Position numbers and translations under genes: made by a program
In this document: positions 7,974 to 16,467 of the stretch, in pieces
How the letters are laid out: each line of letters begins with the position of its first letter
Numbering within the stretch: position 1 is the stretch's first letter
Assembly: GCF_038446955.1 (NCBI RefSeq)
Contig: NZ_CP151803.1
Coordinates: forward strand, 3,348,001 to 3,412,000
Direction of reading: 5' to 3'
DNA from: Pedobacter sp. FW305-3-2-15-E-R2A2
GTDB taxonomy: Bacteria > Bacteroidota > Bacteroidia > Sphingobacteriales > Sphingobacteriaceae
DNA: 64,000 bases
The notes under the pieces: model-generated
Database searches by the model: none
Seen by the model: only the letters and a program-made list of their open reading frames with translations
What the model was told of the DNA's origin: nothing

Positions 7974-8507
7974 ATGAAAAGATCAATCAGTATTTCAACG
8001 TTACTATTCGCAGTTGTTTTTGCCCTCAGTTCCTGTGGTGGAAACGCAGATAAAAGTCAGGCTGTGGATCCGGCAAAGGAAACCACTACAGAGCCCGTTC
8101 AGGAGGAGAGCAGCAATGTTTCGCCGGAAACCAGCAACGCGCTGACGCTGGAGGGAAACGACCAGATGCAGTACGACAAAACAGAACTCCGTGTTAAGGC
8201 GGGAGAAACGATTACCCTGGTCTTTAAGCATACCGGTAAAATGGAAAAAACTGCCATGGGCCACAATTTCGTCCTGTTAAAACCAGGAACTGATCTGAAC
8301 GCATTTGCACAAAAAGCAATGACTGCCAAAGACAGCGACTATATCCCTAAATCGGAAAGCACCAGCGTGATTGCGCATACCAAACTGATTGGCGGAGGAG
8401 AATCGGATACAATTGAGTTTACCATTACTGAGAAAGGTACTTACGATTATATCTGTTCTTTCCCCGGACATTTCTCTATGATGAAAGGCCAGCTAATTGT
8501 CGAGTAA
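7974..8507 (+). CDS. Azurin-like cupredoxin lipoprotein
   Basis: A 177-residue lipoprotein (lipobox FALSSC, Cys21), a low-complexity acidic linker, then a blue-copper domain. Type 1 copper ligands are in azurin spacing: His97 in AMGHNF, Cys161, His166 and Met170 in CSFPGHFSMM. Azurins carry electrons in the periplasm to denitrification enzymes or peroxidases. Here the neighbours suggest donation to nitrous oxide reductase or a related terminal reductase. The preceding Crp/Fnr-type box implies low-oxygen or NO-dependent control. It is followed 23 bp later by nrdD and could share its transcript. Confidence 0.92.
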   Translation: MKRSISISTLLFAVVFALSSCGGNADKSQAVDPAKETTTEPVQEESSNVSPETSNALTLEGNDQMQYDKTELRVKAGETITLVFKHTGKMEKTAMGHNFVLLKPGTDLNAFAQKAMTAKDSDYIPKSESTSVIAHTKLIGGGESDTIEFTITEKGTYDYICSFPGHFSMMKGQLIVE

Positions 8508-8530
8508 ACACTTGAAATAAACAGATTCCG

Positions 8531-10660
8531 ATGAAAAAACAAGTGATAAAAAGAAACGGAACCTATCATCATTTCGAAGGTTTTAAAATTGAAGATGCGA
8601 TAAAGAGATCATTTGAAAGTGTAGGAATGCTCCCCGATAAAAGTGTTGGTGAATTGGTGTTAAGTAGGTTGGCTTTAAAGGACATATGGGCGGTGGAAGA
8701 TATACAGGATGTAATTGAGCGCGTTCTTTTTGACCGCGCACATTTTGAGGTACTGCGTTCTTTTATGCTGTATCGCCATACCCGGAAGATGCAAAGGGAA
8801 CATGTTGCCGGTTTAAATGAAGATACGACCTATGTAGACAGCACGCAGACGGTGGAGGAATACATCAGACAGACGGACTGGAGAATTAAAGCAAATGCAA
8901 ATACTTCCTATTCCAATGCAGGCCTGGTGAACAATATGGCTGGAAAGATTGTCGCCAATTATTGGCTGGATAAAGTGTATTCCCGCGAAGAAGGGTATGC
9001 CCATCGTTCCGCAGATCTCCATATTCATGATCTGGATTGCCTTACCGGTTATTGCGCCGGTTGGAGCCTCAGGGCATTGCTGAACGAAGGCTTCAACGGC
9101 GTGCGGGGAAGGGTGGAAAGTAAAGCCCCTTCGCACTATAGGGAGGCTTTAGGTCAGATGGCTAATTTTTTAGGAATCCTGCAAAGTGAATGGGCAGGAG
9201 CACAGGCCTTCAGTTCATTTGACACTTATCTCGCGCCTTATGTTTTCAAAGACCAGCTTTCTTTTGAGGAGGTGTTGAAGGCGATCAGAGGTTTTGTCTA
9301 TAATTTGAATGTGCCGGCAAGGTGGGGGCAATCTCCCTTTACCAATATTACACTCGACTGGTTGGTTCCCCAGGATCTGAAAGCGCAGATGCCCACAAAA
9401 AATGACCTTCATCTTTTTACTGGTATTGTGGAGGAGACACTGATGACTGAAGCAAGAAACAGAGGGGCAACCGAGCTGACAGATCTGCGCTATGAACATT
9501 TTCAAAAAGAAATGAACATGATCAATAAGGCCTATTATACCGTCATGACGGAAGGAGACGCCGGCGGACAACCTTTTACCTTTCCCATTCCGACCGTGAA
9601 CATTACAGAAGATTTTGACTGGAATGGAGAAAATGTAGACCTGCTTTTTGAGAATACCGCGAAAATTGGTTCTTCTTATTTTCAGAATTTCATCGGAAGT
9701 CAGTATATGCTGGATGAAGATGGAAATCAAACAGAGAATCCCGATGCCTATAAACCCAATGCGGTAAGGAGCATGTGTTGTCGCCTGCAGCTGGATTTAA
9801 GAGAATTGCTGAAACGGGGCAACGGACTCTTTGGGAGTGCCGAGATGACGGGAAGTATTGGCGTCGTGACGATCAATATGGCCCGTCTGGGGTATTTGTA
9901 TAAGGGAAATAAGGAAATGCTTTATGAACAACTGGATCGGTTGCTTTACCTCGCCAAGTCGACTTTAGAAAAGAAAAGGGTCTTTATTCAGGAAATGTAT
10001 GACCAGGGTTTATATCCTTATACCAAAAGATACCTGCATCATTTCCGCAATCATTTTTCGACGATTGGTGTAAACGGGATGAACGAAATGATCCTGAATT
10101 TTTCGGAAGGTCAGTATACGATTACCGATTCCCAGGGGATCTCTTTTTCATTAGAGATTCTGGAACATATCCGCATGCGGATGAAAGAATTTCAGGAAGA
10201 CACCGGAAATCTGTACAACCTGGAAGCTACTCCGGCAGAGGGGACTACTTATCGTTTTGCTAAAGAAGATAAAAAACGTTTCCCTGATATCCTGCAGGCT
10301 GGAAAGGACGCAAATATCTACTATACCAACAGTTCTCAGATTCCTGTTGACCATACTGATGATCCTTTTGAAGCCTTACTGTTACAGGATCAATTGCAAT
10401 GTAAATATACCGGGGGAACGGTTTTGCATTTGTATATGCGGGAAAAAATAGCTTCTCCGGAAGCCTGCAAGGTATTTGTCAGGAAGGTGCTGACCAATTT
10501 TAGACTGCCGTACATCACAGTTACGCCGCTCTTTAGTGTCTGTACCGTTCATGGTTATTTAAATGGAGAACATGAATACTGCCCGCTTTGCGATGAATCA
10601 ATTTTAAATGAATATCACCAATCAAAAGACTTGCATTATGAAAACACAGGAACAGCTTGA
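8531..10660 (+). CDS. nrdD: Anaerobic ribonucleoside-triphosphate reductase, large part without the glycyl-radical loop
   Basis: A 709-residue class III ribonucleotide reductase. It has an N-terminal ATP-cone (residues ~3-95), the NrdD core with DLHIHDLDCLTGYCAGWSL, a Cys pair in MCCRL at 416-417 (candidate thiyl site), and a C-terminal zinc site in SVCTVHGYLNGEHEYCPLC. It makes dNTPs without oxygen. The frame stops at 10660, about 25 residues after the zinc site and before the essential glycyl-radical motif. That motif (RVMGY) is in a +1-shifted ORF that overlaps the 3' end by 23 bp. Either the enzyme is encoded in two pieces or a frameshift separates them. Confidence 0.92.
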   Translation: MKKQVIKRNGTYHHFEGFKIEDAIKRSFESVGMLPDKSVGELVLSRLALKDIWAVEDIQDVIERVLFDRAHFEVLRSFMLYRHTRKMQREHVAGLNEDTTYVDSTQTVEEYIRQTDWRIKANANTSYSNAGLVNNMAGKIVANYWLDKVYSREEGYAHRSADLHIHDLDCLTGYCAGWSLRALLNEGFNGVRGRVESKAPSHYREALGQMANFLGILQSEWAGAQAFSSFDTYLAPYVFKDQLSFEEVLKAIRGFVYNLNVPARWGQSPFTNITLDWLVPQDLKAQMPTKNDLHLFTGIVEETLMTEARNRGATELTDLRYEHFQKEMNMINKAYYTVMTEGDAGGQPFTFPIPTVNITEDFDWNGENVDLLFENTAKIGSSYFQNFIGSQYMLDEDGNQTENPDAYKPNAVRSMCCRLQLDLRELLKRGNGLFGSAEMTGSIGVVTINMARLGYLYKGNKEMLYEQLDRLLYLAKSTLEKKRVFIQEMYDQGLYPYTKRYLHHFRNHFSTIGVNGMNEMILNFSEGQYTITDSQGISFSLEILEHIRMRMKEFQEDTGNLYNLEATPAEGTTYRFAKEDKKRFPDILQAGKDANIYYTNSSQIPVDHTDDPFEALLLQDQLQCKYTGGTVLHLYMREKIASPEACKVFVRKVLTNFRLPYITVTPLFSVCTVHGYLNGEHEYCPLCDESILNEYHQSKDLHYENTGTA

Positions 10661-10820
10661 AATTTTAAATCGTTATTCTGAAAAAAGAACGAAATGTCTG
10701 GTCTATACCCGGGTTATGGGGTATCACAGGCCTGTCGAGAGTTTTAATACCGGAAAAAAAGGCGAGCATCAGCAGAGAAAACATTTCACAGAAAATGAAA
10801 ACTGTAACGCCGGTATATAG
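10638..10820 (+). CDS. nrdD: Glycyl-radical C-terminal fragment of anaerobic ribonucleotide reductase (NRDD domain)
   Basis: A 60-residue ORF starting MKTQEQLEILNRYSEKRTKC and continuing with YTRVMGYHRPVESFNTGKKGE. This is the extreme C-terminus of NrdD: the R-V-x-G-Y motif holds the radical glycine (Gly28 here), and the preceding RTKC and following RPV..(F/W)N.GK are family-typical. It lies in the +1 frame relative to the main nrdD gene, overlaps it by 23 bp and overlaps nrdG by 26 bp, so translation is probably coupled. It must assemble with the large part to give an active enzyme. I recall stand-alone NRDD-domain ORFs from related bacteria, which favours a genuine split over a sequencing error, but I could not check this. 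Confidence 0.75.
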   Translation: MKTQEQLEILNRYSEKRTKCLVYTRVMGYHRPVESFNTGKKGEHQQRKHFTENENCNAGI

Positions 10821-11475
10821 CATTACCCCATTTACCTTGCTTGATTATCCGGATAAAACAGCCTGCATCCTTTGGTTTGCAGGCTGTAATATGCGTTGTT
10901 CTTATTGCTATAACCCGGATATCGTACTGGGAAAAGGAAAGCTGAGCATGGCCAAAATAATGGACTTCCTCCATTCCAGAAAAGGGATTTTGGATGGGGT
11001 CGTACTGAGCGGTGGAGAATGTACCCTGCATAAAAATCTGATCCCAATCCTAAAAGAAATCAGGGCCCTGGGGTATTTTGTGAAATTAGATACGAATGGG
11101 AGCAGGCCAAAAGTAATGAAGCAGATTCTGGAGGCGAACCTCGTGGATTATATTGCACTGGATTTTAAAGCCTTACCGGAGGCATTTCAAGCGGTAACCT
11201 CCGCTGATTTGTTTGCTGAGTTTGAAGAAACATTAATGCTTTTGATCAAGTCGCCTACGCGTTTTGAACTGAGAACGACCATTCATGCTGATCTCTTTAC
11301 TGAAAAAGATTTTAGGGAAATGGTCAGTTTTTTAGAAAACAGACAGTACAAGGGTAATTATTATGTCCAGCATTTTGTGAACCAGGTACCCACCCTGGGT
11401 AATCTCGGTTATTCCGGGAGGGAGTTCATCAACAAAGATTTTTCAACGGCTCACATTCAGGTCGTTTTCAGATAG
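10795..11475 (+). CDS. nrdG: Anaerobic ribonucleoside-triphosphate reductase activating protein (radical SAM)
   Basis: A 226-residue radical-SAM activase. The 4Fe-4S motif C-x3-C-x2-C is at C31, C35 and C38 (CNMRCSYC), followed by the GGE motif (VVLSGGECTL) for S-adenosylmethionine binding. It produces the glycyl radical on the NrdD C-terminal loop. The ATG at 10795 overlaps the glycyl-radical ORF by 26 bp, consistent with one operon nrdD - NRDD fragment - nrdG. Confidence 0.92.
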   Translation: MKTVTPVYSITPFTLLDYPDKTACILWFAGCNMRCSYCYNPDIVLGKGKLSMAKIMDFLHSRKGILDGVVLSGGECTLHKNLIPILKEIRALGYFVKLDTNGSRPKVMKQILEANLVDYIALDFKALPEAFQAVTSADLFAEFEETLMLLIKSPTRFELRTTIHADLFTEKDFREMVSFLENRQYKGNYYVQHFVNQVPTLGNLGYSGREFINKDFSTAHIQVVFR

Positions 11476-11529
11476 CTCAATCTGGGGCAGCTCAGGAAGA
11501 TTTTATGGGGAAAATTAACACAAATAAAG

Positions 11530-12366
11530 ATGAAAAATATAGGACTACTGACGATTAACAGAAATACGCGCATCACCGCATTGTTAGCGGTAAATCAGGA
11601 AGCAGTGATCGAGGCATTGGCGAAGCTTAACCGGAATTTTTCCAAGCTGAGAAATCCGATTTTGAGAAACCTGTTTGCCCGTCGCATCAGCATTGAGGAT
11701 GCCTGCAGGATTGCGCATTGCGAAGTTGATGCTTTTTTATCGAGTATGGAACAGATCGGCTTTTGTATTGATGAAAAGTTGGAGGAGGGGATGCTGTCTG
11801 CCCCGGAAACGATAGATTTCAGTCGCCATAAAAATATCAGGGAACTCGATGTTCGCCCTTATCTGGATCAGGATATAGACCCTTTAAAAGAGATTTTAAA
11901 ACTGGCAGGTTCCGTAAAAAAAGGAGAATGTATCAAAATAATCAACTCCTTTGAACCTGTGCCACTGATCAATTTGCTCCATGACCAGGGTTTTCTGCAT
12001 CAGGTAGAGGTTGTGGAAGAAAACCTGGTGGTTACCTGGTTTGAAAAAAAGGAAGAAGCGGGGCTGATCAGCAAGGCCTCCTCTGAAGGGAATCTGGTTT
12101 CGGTCGACAAAAGAATGTTCGATAGCGTGCGGCATCAATTTAGTCCGGAGAAGATCCGGTGCATTGATGTTCGTCAGCTGGAAATGCCTCAGCCTATGCT
12201 GCGGATTATAGCGAACCTGGAAGAATTGGCGACTGATGAATTGTTATATGTGCAGCATAAAAAGCTTCCTGTATTTCTAATCCCGGAGCTGACTAAAAGA
12301 GGATTGACATTTTTGATTCACTATAAATCAGATCAGGAATTGGAACTATTGATCTACAAATCATGA
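11530..12366 (+). CDS. DUF1858/DUF2249 multidomain protein
   Basis: A 278-residue soluble protein. Residues ~5-75 look like DUF1858 (RNTRITALLAVNQEAVIEAL...ISIEDACRIAHCEVDAFL). Two DUF2249-like domains follow, the first beginning at ELDVRPYLDQDIDPLKEIL and the second at CIDVRQLEMPQPMLRI. DUF2249 modules often occur in denitrification loci and in hemerythrin/Fe-S repair proteins; the downstream ric gene carries one too. The biochemical role is unknown. Its stop overlaps the start of the next membrane-protein gene by four bases (ATGA), so the two are translationally coupled. Confidence 0.8.
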   Translation: MKNIGLLTINRNTRITALLAVNQEAVIEALAKLNRNFSKLRNPILRNLFARRISIEDACRIAHCEVDAFLSSMEQIGFCIDEKLEEGMLSAPETIDFSRHKNIRELDVRPYLDQDIDPLKEILKLAGSVKKGECIKIINSFEPVPLINLLHDQGFLHQVEVVEENLVVTWFEKKEEAGLISKASSEGNLVSVDKRMFDSVRHQFSPEKIRCIDVRQLEMPQPMLRIIANLEELATDELLYVQHKKLPVFLIPELTKRGLTFLIHYKSDQELELLIYKS

Positions 12367-13673
12367 GTGTTGTTAAACCTCAAAACGGCCTGTACAGAAT
12401 TGCGATCTGTCATTATTTGATCGCTGCCTTGTTTTTTCTGGCCCTGGCGATCCTGTTCCTCTTTTCAGTGGAAGAACTTTCCGGTCATTACTTCCAACCT
12501 AAAATATTGGCTTTAACACACATTGCAGCCCTGGGCTGGGGTTCAATAATTATCTTTGGCACCTTATATCAATTGCTCCCCTTTATTCTGGAGACGCGCT
12601 TATTTAGCCTCAAACTTTCCTGGCTTAGCCTGGCTTTCTTTGTGCCGGGAGTCATTCTGCTGGTTTATTGTTTCTGGGTGTTTAATCCGGGCGTGTATAT
12701 GCAGGTTGCCAGCTTCCTGCTATTTGCAGCTGTTGTTTCATTTGACCTGAATGTTTTCCTGACGGTGAAGGACCGGAAACAAGATTCGATGGTTACGGAA
12801 TTTATCTTAACATCTTGTTTATGGCTGAGTTTAACGGTTCTGTTAGGTGGGCTGATGGTCTTTAATTTTACATTTTCTTTTTTGCCTAAAGACCATTTGC
12901 AGTTCTTAAGGTTACATGCACACATGGGGATTGCAGGTTGGTTTTTAATGCTCATCATTGGAGTCAGTGCGAAACTGCTGCCCATGTTTCTGGTTTCAAA
13001 ATATCAAAAGACACATTTGTTATCTTATAGCTATTACCTCATCAATGCCGCGTTATTGTCGTTTATCGTCGACGGTTATTTTTACGGAATTAACTTTAAG
13101 ACCTATGTGATTTCCTTTTTAGGAGTGCTTGGAATCTGTTTTTATCTGGCCTTCGTTTATCAGTGTGTGACCACGAGAATCCGTGCAAATATTGATTTAC
13201 CTATGGTTCAAACGCTGGGTTCATTTATTTTGCTGGGATTGGCGATATTGACCTTGCCCTTCCTGCTTTATTATCATTTGAAACAGCATCCACTGGCTAC
13301 AAATTTATCGGTGTTCTATGGGGTTTTAATCTTTATGGGCTGGATCAGCTCCTTAATCTCAGGACAGACTTTCAAGATTTTGCCGTATATCGTTTGGCTG
13401 AAGTGTTATGAACACCTCACCGGCAAAGTTAAAACGCCGATGCCGGCAGATCTGATCAATAATTCCCTTCTGAACCTTCAGTTTGTCGCATTCCTTGTCT
13501 TTCTGCTGAGCTTCATGACCGGCTTTCTTTTGTCATCGGATATCCTGAAGTACATTGCTGCAGGTAGTTTACTGCTGATGGCTTTATGTTATAGCATTCA
13601 TGTTCTTTGCTTGCTTTTACATCCCATTAAAACAGAAAAATATGAACCATCCCGAAGCATCAATGAAATATAG
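12363..13673 (+). CDS. Polytopic membrane protein, heme-copper-oxidase subunit I / NnrS-like
   Basis: A 436-residue protein with about 12 predicted membrane helices. Conserved-looking His residues lie in helices near THIAALGWGSIIIFGTLYQLLP and LRLHAHMGIAGWFLMLIIG, a pattern reminiscent of heme-binding helices in subunit I of heme-copper oxidases or NnrS. The complete set of oxidase ligands (three His for CuB plus the heme His pair) is not visible, so I do not call it a functional oxidase or NO reductase. It is coupled to the DUF2249 gene upstream and overlaps the DUF59 gene downstream. Context suggests a role in NO or nitrogen-oxide metabolism. Confidence 0.65.
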   Translation: MSVVKPQNGLYRIAICHYLIAALFFLALAILFLFSVEELSGHYFQPKILALTHIAALGWGSIIIFGTLYQLLPFILETRLFSLKLSWLSLAFFVPGVILLVYCFWVFNPGVYMQVASFLLFAAVVSFDLNVFLTVKDRKQDSMVTEFILTSCLWLSLTVLLGGLMVFNFTFSFLPKDHLQFLRLHAHMGIAGWFLMLIIGVSAKLLPMFLVSKYQKTHLLSYSYYLINAALLSFIVDGYFYGINFKTYVISFLGVLGICFYLAFVYQCVTTRIRANIDLPMVQTLGSFILLGLAILTLPFLLYYHLKQHPLATNLSVFYGVLIFMGWISSLISGQTFKILPYIVWLKCYEHLTGKVKTPMPADLINNSLLNLQFVAFLVFLLSFMTGFLLSSDILKYIAAGSLLLMALCYSIHVLCLLLHPIKTEKYEPSRSINEI

Positions 13674-13968
13674 AGCTCAAGTTGTCAGTGTTTTAAAAAC
13701 CGTTATTGATCCTGAACTAGAGGTCAATATTGTTGACCTTGGCTTGATCTACGCCATAGAAATGGAAGAAGACCTGCTGTCTCTGCGTATAGAGATGACG
13801 CTGTCGTCCAGGTCTTGCCCAATGGGAGAAAGTATTTTATCTGCGACTAAAAACTGTCTGGAGAGATCTTTTGAAACTTTCAATACAGAAGTCAAAGTGG
13901 TGTGGGATCCGGAATGGAACGCTGATTTTATCTCTGCTGCAGGAATCAGAAAGCTTCGGGGATATTGA
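13642..13968 (+). CDS. Metal-sulfur cluster assembly factor (DUF59 / MIP18 family)
   Basis: A 108-residue single-domain DUF59 protein: VLKTVIDPELEVNIVDLGLIYAI at the N-terminus and the conserved Cys motif in RSCPMGESI. Relatives (SufT, PaaD, MIP18) help mature Fe-S proteins. I start at 13642 (MNHPEAS), in a 32-bp overlap with the upstream membrane-protein gene; the longer frame opening at 13600 would lie deep in that gene. Next to ric it fits a role in repairing or building Fe-S clusters under nitrosative stress. Confidence 0.88.
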   Translation: MNHPEASMKYRAQVVSVLKTVIDPELEVNIVDLGLIYAIEMEEDLLSLRIEMTLSSRSCPMGESILSATKNCLERSFETFNTEVKVVWDPEWNADFISAAGIRKLRGY

Positions 13969-13988
13969 GCAATATATTATTTCCGGAT

Positions 13989-14002
13989 GTGATTGAGATC
14001 AT
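13989..14002. promoter_or_regulatory. Crp/Fnr-type operator GTGATtgagATCAT
   Basis: Inverted repeat TGAT-N4-ATCA, centred about 69 bp before the ric ATG in the 96-bp gap after the DUF59 gene. Its presence suggests that ric has its own promoter under the same regulator as nos. Confidence 0.6.
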
Positions 14003-14064
14003 AAAAGGGAAGGGGGAGCAGGAGATAGATTTGCCTTTATATTATTCATTTTAAAAAAGACATT

Positions 14065-15021
14065 ATGGAAACGATAGTCACTTTAAATGTTACCGCCTTA
14101 GAACCCCGCTTAAAACACCCAACGATTTTTGAGATGTACGACAACTTAAATCCCGGAGAAGCTTTTATCATTGACAATGACCATGATCCGAAACCATTGT
14201 ATTACCAGTTACTGGCAGAGAGAGGTCAGAATTTTGACTGGGCATATCTGGAGAACGGTCCTGAATTATGGAAAGTGAAAATTGCGAAAAATGATACATT
14301 CCAAAATGAGGAAACCATTGGAGAAATGGTGACAAAAGATTACAGAAAAGCACAGGTCTTCAAATCGTTTGGCATTGATTTCTGCTGCGGTGGAAAAAAG
14401 ACACTTACCGAAGTTTGTGCAAAAAAAGGAATAGATACCGAATCCTTGCAAAAAGCACTAGAACTATTAAAAGAAGCTCCTGTTACTTCAGATAATGACT
14501 ATAACAAATGGAATCCTGGATTTTTGACCGATTACATCATCAATACGCACCATCAATATGTAAAAGACAATACCACTTTTATCCTGGAACTGGCCAATAA
14601 AGTAGCTTCGGTACATGGTGCTCAACATCCTGAAACCATTCGGGTGGCAGAGATTTTTGCAAAAGTGGCCAGTGATTTAACCTTACACCTGATGAAAGAA
14701 GAGAAGGTTCTTTTTCCCTTTATCAAAGAAATGTCGGATGTTCAGGATAAAGCAGGACGATTGTTGGAAAGTGCTTTCGGAGCAGTAGCTAATCCAATCC
14801 AAATGATGGAGTCTGAACATGAAGAAGCTGGTGAGGCCTTACAAACTATCCGCGAACTGACCGGTAATTTTACCTTACCTGCCGGTGCTTGTAACTCTTA
14901 CACCATTTTATACAAGAAGCTGGATGAATATGAAAATGATTTACACAAGCATGTGCATCTGGAAAACAACATTTTGTTTCCAAAAGCACTTGCCTTAGAA
15001 AAGGAACTTAGACAGCGATAA
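14065..15021 (+). CDS. ric: Iron-sulfur cluster repair di-iron protein (Ric/ScdA/YtfE family) with N-terminal DUF2249
   Basis: A 318-residue protein in three parts. A DUF2249 domain (residues ~1-80) is followed by the ScdA_N motif YRKAQVFKSFGIDFCCGGKKTL at about 92-113. A hemerythrin-like four-helix domain then carries His/Glu residues (NTHHQYV, HLMKEEKVLFP, ESEHEEAGE, HKHVHLENNILFP) that form the di-iron centre. Ric proteins release iron or repair Fe-S clusters damaged by NO and oxidants. The gene has its own Crp/Fnr-type box and terminator, fitting a stress-induced monocistron within the N2O island. Confidence 0.93.
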   Translation: METIVTLNVTALEPRLKHPTIFEMYDNLNPGEAFIIDNDHDPKPLYYQLLAERGQNFDWAYLENGPELWKVKIAKNDTFQNEETIGEMVTKDYRKAQVFKSFGIDFCCGGKKTLTEVCAKKGIDTESLQKALELLKEAPVTSDNDYNKWNPGFLTDYIINTHHQYVKDNTTFILELANKVASVHGAQHPETIRVAEIFAKVASDLTLHLMKEEKVLFPFIKEMSDVQDKAGRLLESAFGAVANPIQMMESEHEEAGEALQTIRELTGNFTLPAGACNSYTILYKKLDEYENDLHKHVHLENNILFPKALALEKELRQR

Positions 15022-15026
15022 GCACC

Positions 15027-16295
15027 TTAAGTGTTGGTTAATCCATTGTGAATCGAATTTGCAATGGATTTTTTTATGCCCCATATTTTGAAAACCATCA
15101 GGAGCAACCCTATTCCCATGATTATTGAAGCGACGAATAAGATGATATTTGTTTTTATCAGAAGATTTAATCCGATCATTTCCAAACCCTGAATCATCAA
15201 TGCCATTTCCTGGATGAGCACGCCGGAAACAAAAATGACAATTCCGGATCTGCTCATTTTTCTATACGGGGCAAGAACCTCATTGAAATGACCAATCAGG
15301 AAAAATGAAATAATGCCTAAAAAGCACAAATGTAAATAGGCGATCACGATCGGCCTGAAGCCAAATGCGAAATCGCTCAGGCTTGGGAAAACGGATAAGA
15401 ACTGTAAGGTGATTTTAATGACCAATGAAAGTCCGGCCAACAGCCATAAATACCGGGTTGTTTTTGAGAAGCGACCATTGGTTTCTGCTTTGAGGAGTTT
15501 GAAAAATTTAAAGAAATAAAAGAGTGCTAATAGTTGGAAAACGGCCGACAAACTGGCGGTCCAATAAACAAAAGACGGTAGTTTTAACCAAAGGAGCGAA
15601 AGAAAATAACTGGGAATGACAGTAACTGCAAGTATCAGAAATAAAGCCTTGTTCAGCTTTAGTAAGAGGGCATTTCCCTGTCGGCTAAAAAATGAAAATA
15701 ACAAGCCGAAACCCGCAAATATAAACCAGCCATTGTATTGAAAATGCAGGAAGAAATAAATTGCTGCAAAGTAATAATCCTGGACTTTAATCTGGGCCGC
15801 CATTAAAAAGGCTAAGGTAAATGCTCCCAGTGAGGAAAGCGCCCATAAGCATAATGCCGATTTGAACCAGGATTTAACGGCATGTTCCTCCTTAATTTTT
15901 CGCAGGTCCTGCCAGAAAAAATAAATGAAAACATAAGAGACAAAGATGGAAAGTGTCGAAAAGGTAATGGAAAAGAGCGCATAACCCTGGACAATAAATG
16001 TCAGTAACATCCCGTATGCGGTAATGGTATTGGCGAGAAGAATCCAATGGTATTTTCTATAATTGGTTTTTAGTCCGTTTTTCAAAAGATAGTTTACCAA
16101 CAGTGCCATCAGGGCCAGGGTAACCCAACCTACAAAAGCAAAATGGGAGTGGCCATGCAGCAGGTGTTTCTGGCTGATCAAAGGCAAAGGGAAATTTATT
16201 TTGTACCGTAAAATGATGCCGGCCAGGGCCACTACGAAGAAATTCAGAAGGGCTGTTTTCAGCCATTTATTCAAATGAAAAGACGTTGATTCCAT
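15027..16295 (-). CDS. Polytopic membrane protein related to heme-copper oxidase subunit I
   Basis: A 422-residue protein with about 12 hydrophobic helices. His-rich helix starts are visible: HLLHGHSHFAFVGWV near residue 43, FFLHFQYNGWFIFAG in the middle, and YLHLCFLGIISFFLIGHF further on. These resemble the heme and CuB helices of heme-copper oxidases, but I cannot assign all ligands. It is transcribed divergently from the nos operon with a 172-bp shared promoter region containing two Crp/Fnr-type boxes, so it is probably co-regulated. Heme-copper-like proteins of this sort are frequent near Bacteroidota nos and nor genes; the reaction is unknown. Confidence 0.65.
   Translation of the reverse strand: MESTSFHLNKWLKTALLNFFVVALAGIILRYKINFPLPLISQKHLLHGHSHFAFVGWVTLALMALLVNYLLKNGLKTNYRKYHWILLANTITAYGMLLTFIVQGYALFSITFSTLSIFVSYVFIYFFWQDLRKIKEEHAVKSWFKSALCLWALSSLGAFTLAFLMAAQIKVQDYYFAAIYFFLHFQYNGWFIFAGFGLLFSFFSRQGNALLLKLNKALFLILAVTVIPSYFLSLLWLKLPSFVYWTASLSAVFQLLALFYFFKFFKLLKAETNGRFSKTTRYLWLLAGLSLVIKITLQFLSVFPSLSDFAFGFRPIVIAYLHLCFLGIISFFLIGHFNEVLAPYRKMSRSGIVIFVSGVLIQEMALMIQGLEMIGLNLLIKTNIILFVASIIMGIGLLLMVFKIWGIKKSIANSIHNGLTNT
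15040..15075 (+). terminator. Intrinsic terminator after ric
   Basis: A 9-bp stem (AATCCATTG at 15040-15048, CAATGGATT at 15062-15070) with a 13-nt loop, followed by a run of seven T including the stem end. It is oriented for the plus-strand ric gene and lies inside the 3' end of the convergent membrane-protein gene. Confidence 0.7.
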
Positions 16296-16364
16296 AAGCT
16301 TTGAAGCAATGTGTGATATAGGTTATAAATTTTCTCAATTACAGTAAAAATTACGGTTTAAAAC

Positions 16365-16378
16365 ATGATAAATATCAT
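16365..16378. promoter_or_regulatory. Crp/Fnr-type operator 1 of the nos promoter, ATGATaaatATCAT
   Basis: A perfect 5-bp inverted repeat with a 4-bp spacer, 103 bp (to centre at 16371.5, about 96 bp) upstream of the cytochrome c ATG and 76 bp from the divergent membrane-protein ATG. It lies 32 bp centre-to-centre from the second box, about three helical turns. Confidence 0.65.
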
Positions 16379-16396
16379 TTATTACCTGGCTTTGAA

Positions 16397-16410
16397 GTGA
16401 TTTGTATCAT
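16397..16410. promoter_or_regulatory. Crp/Fnr-type operator 2 of the nos promoter, GTGATttgtATCAT
   Basis: The second TGAT-N4-ATCA inverted repeat in the divergent nos control region, centred about 64 bp before the cytochrome c ATG. Tandem boxes suggest cooperative or bidirectional control. Confidence 0.65.
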
Positions 16411-16467
16411 TTCCTAAAACGGTTTATTGCAGTACTATTACATAGTTAAACAAACCAATATTTCGTT

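Noticed and set aside
9215..9730. 171-residue minus-strand ORF inside nrdD
   Set aside because: Antisense shadow of a conserved enzyme gene; no motif.
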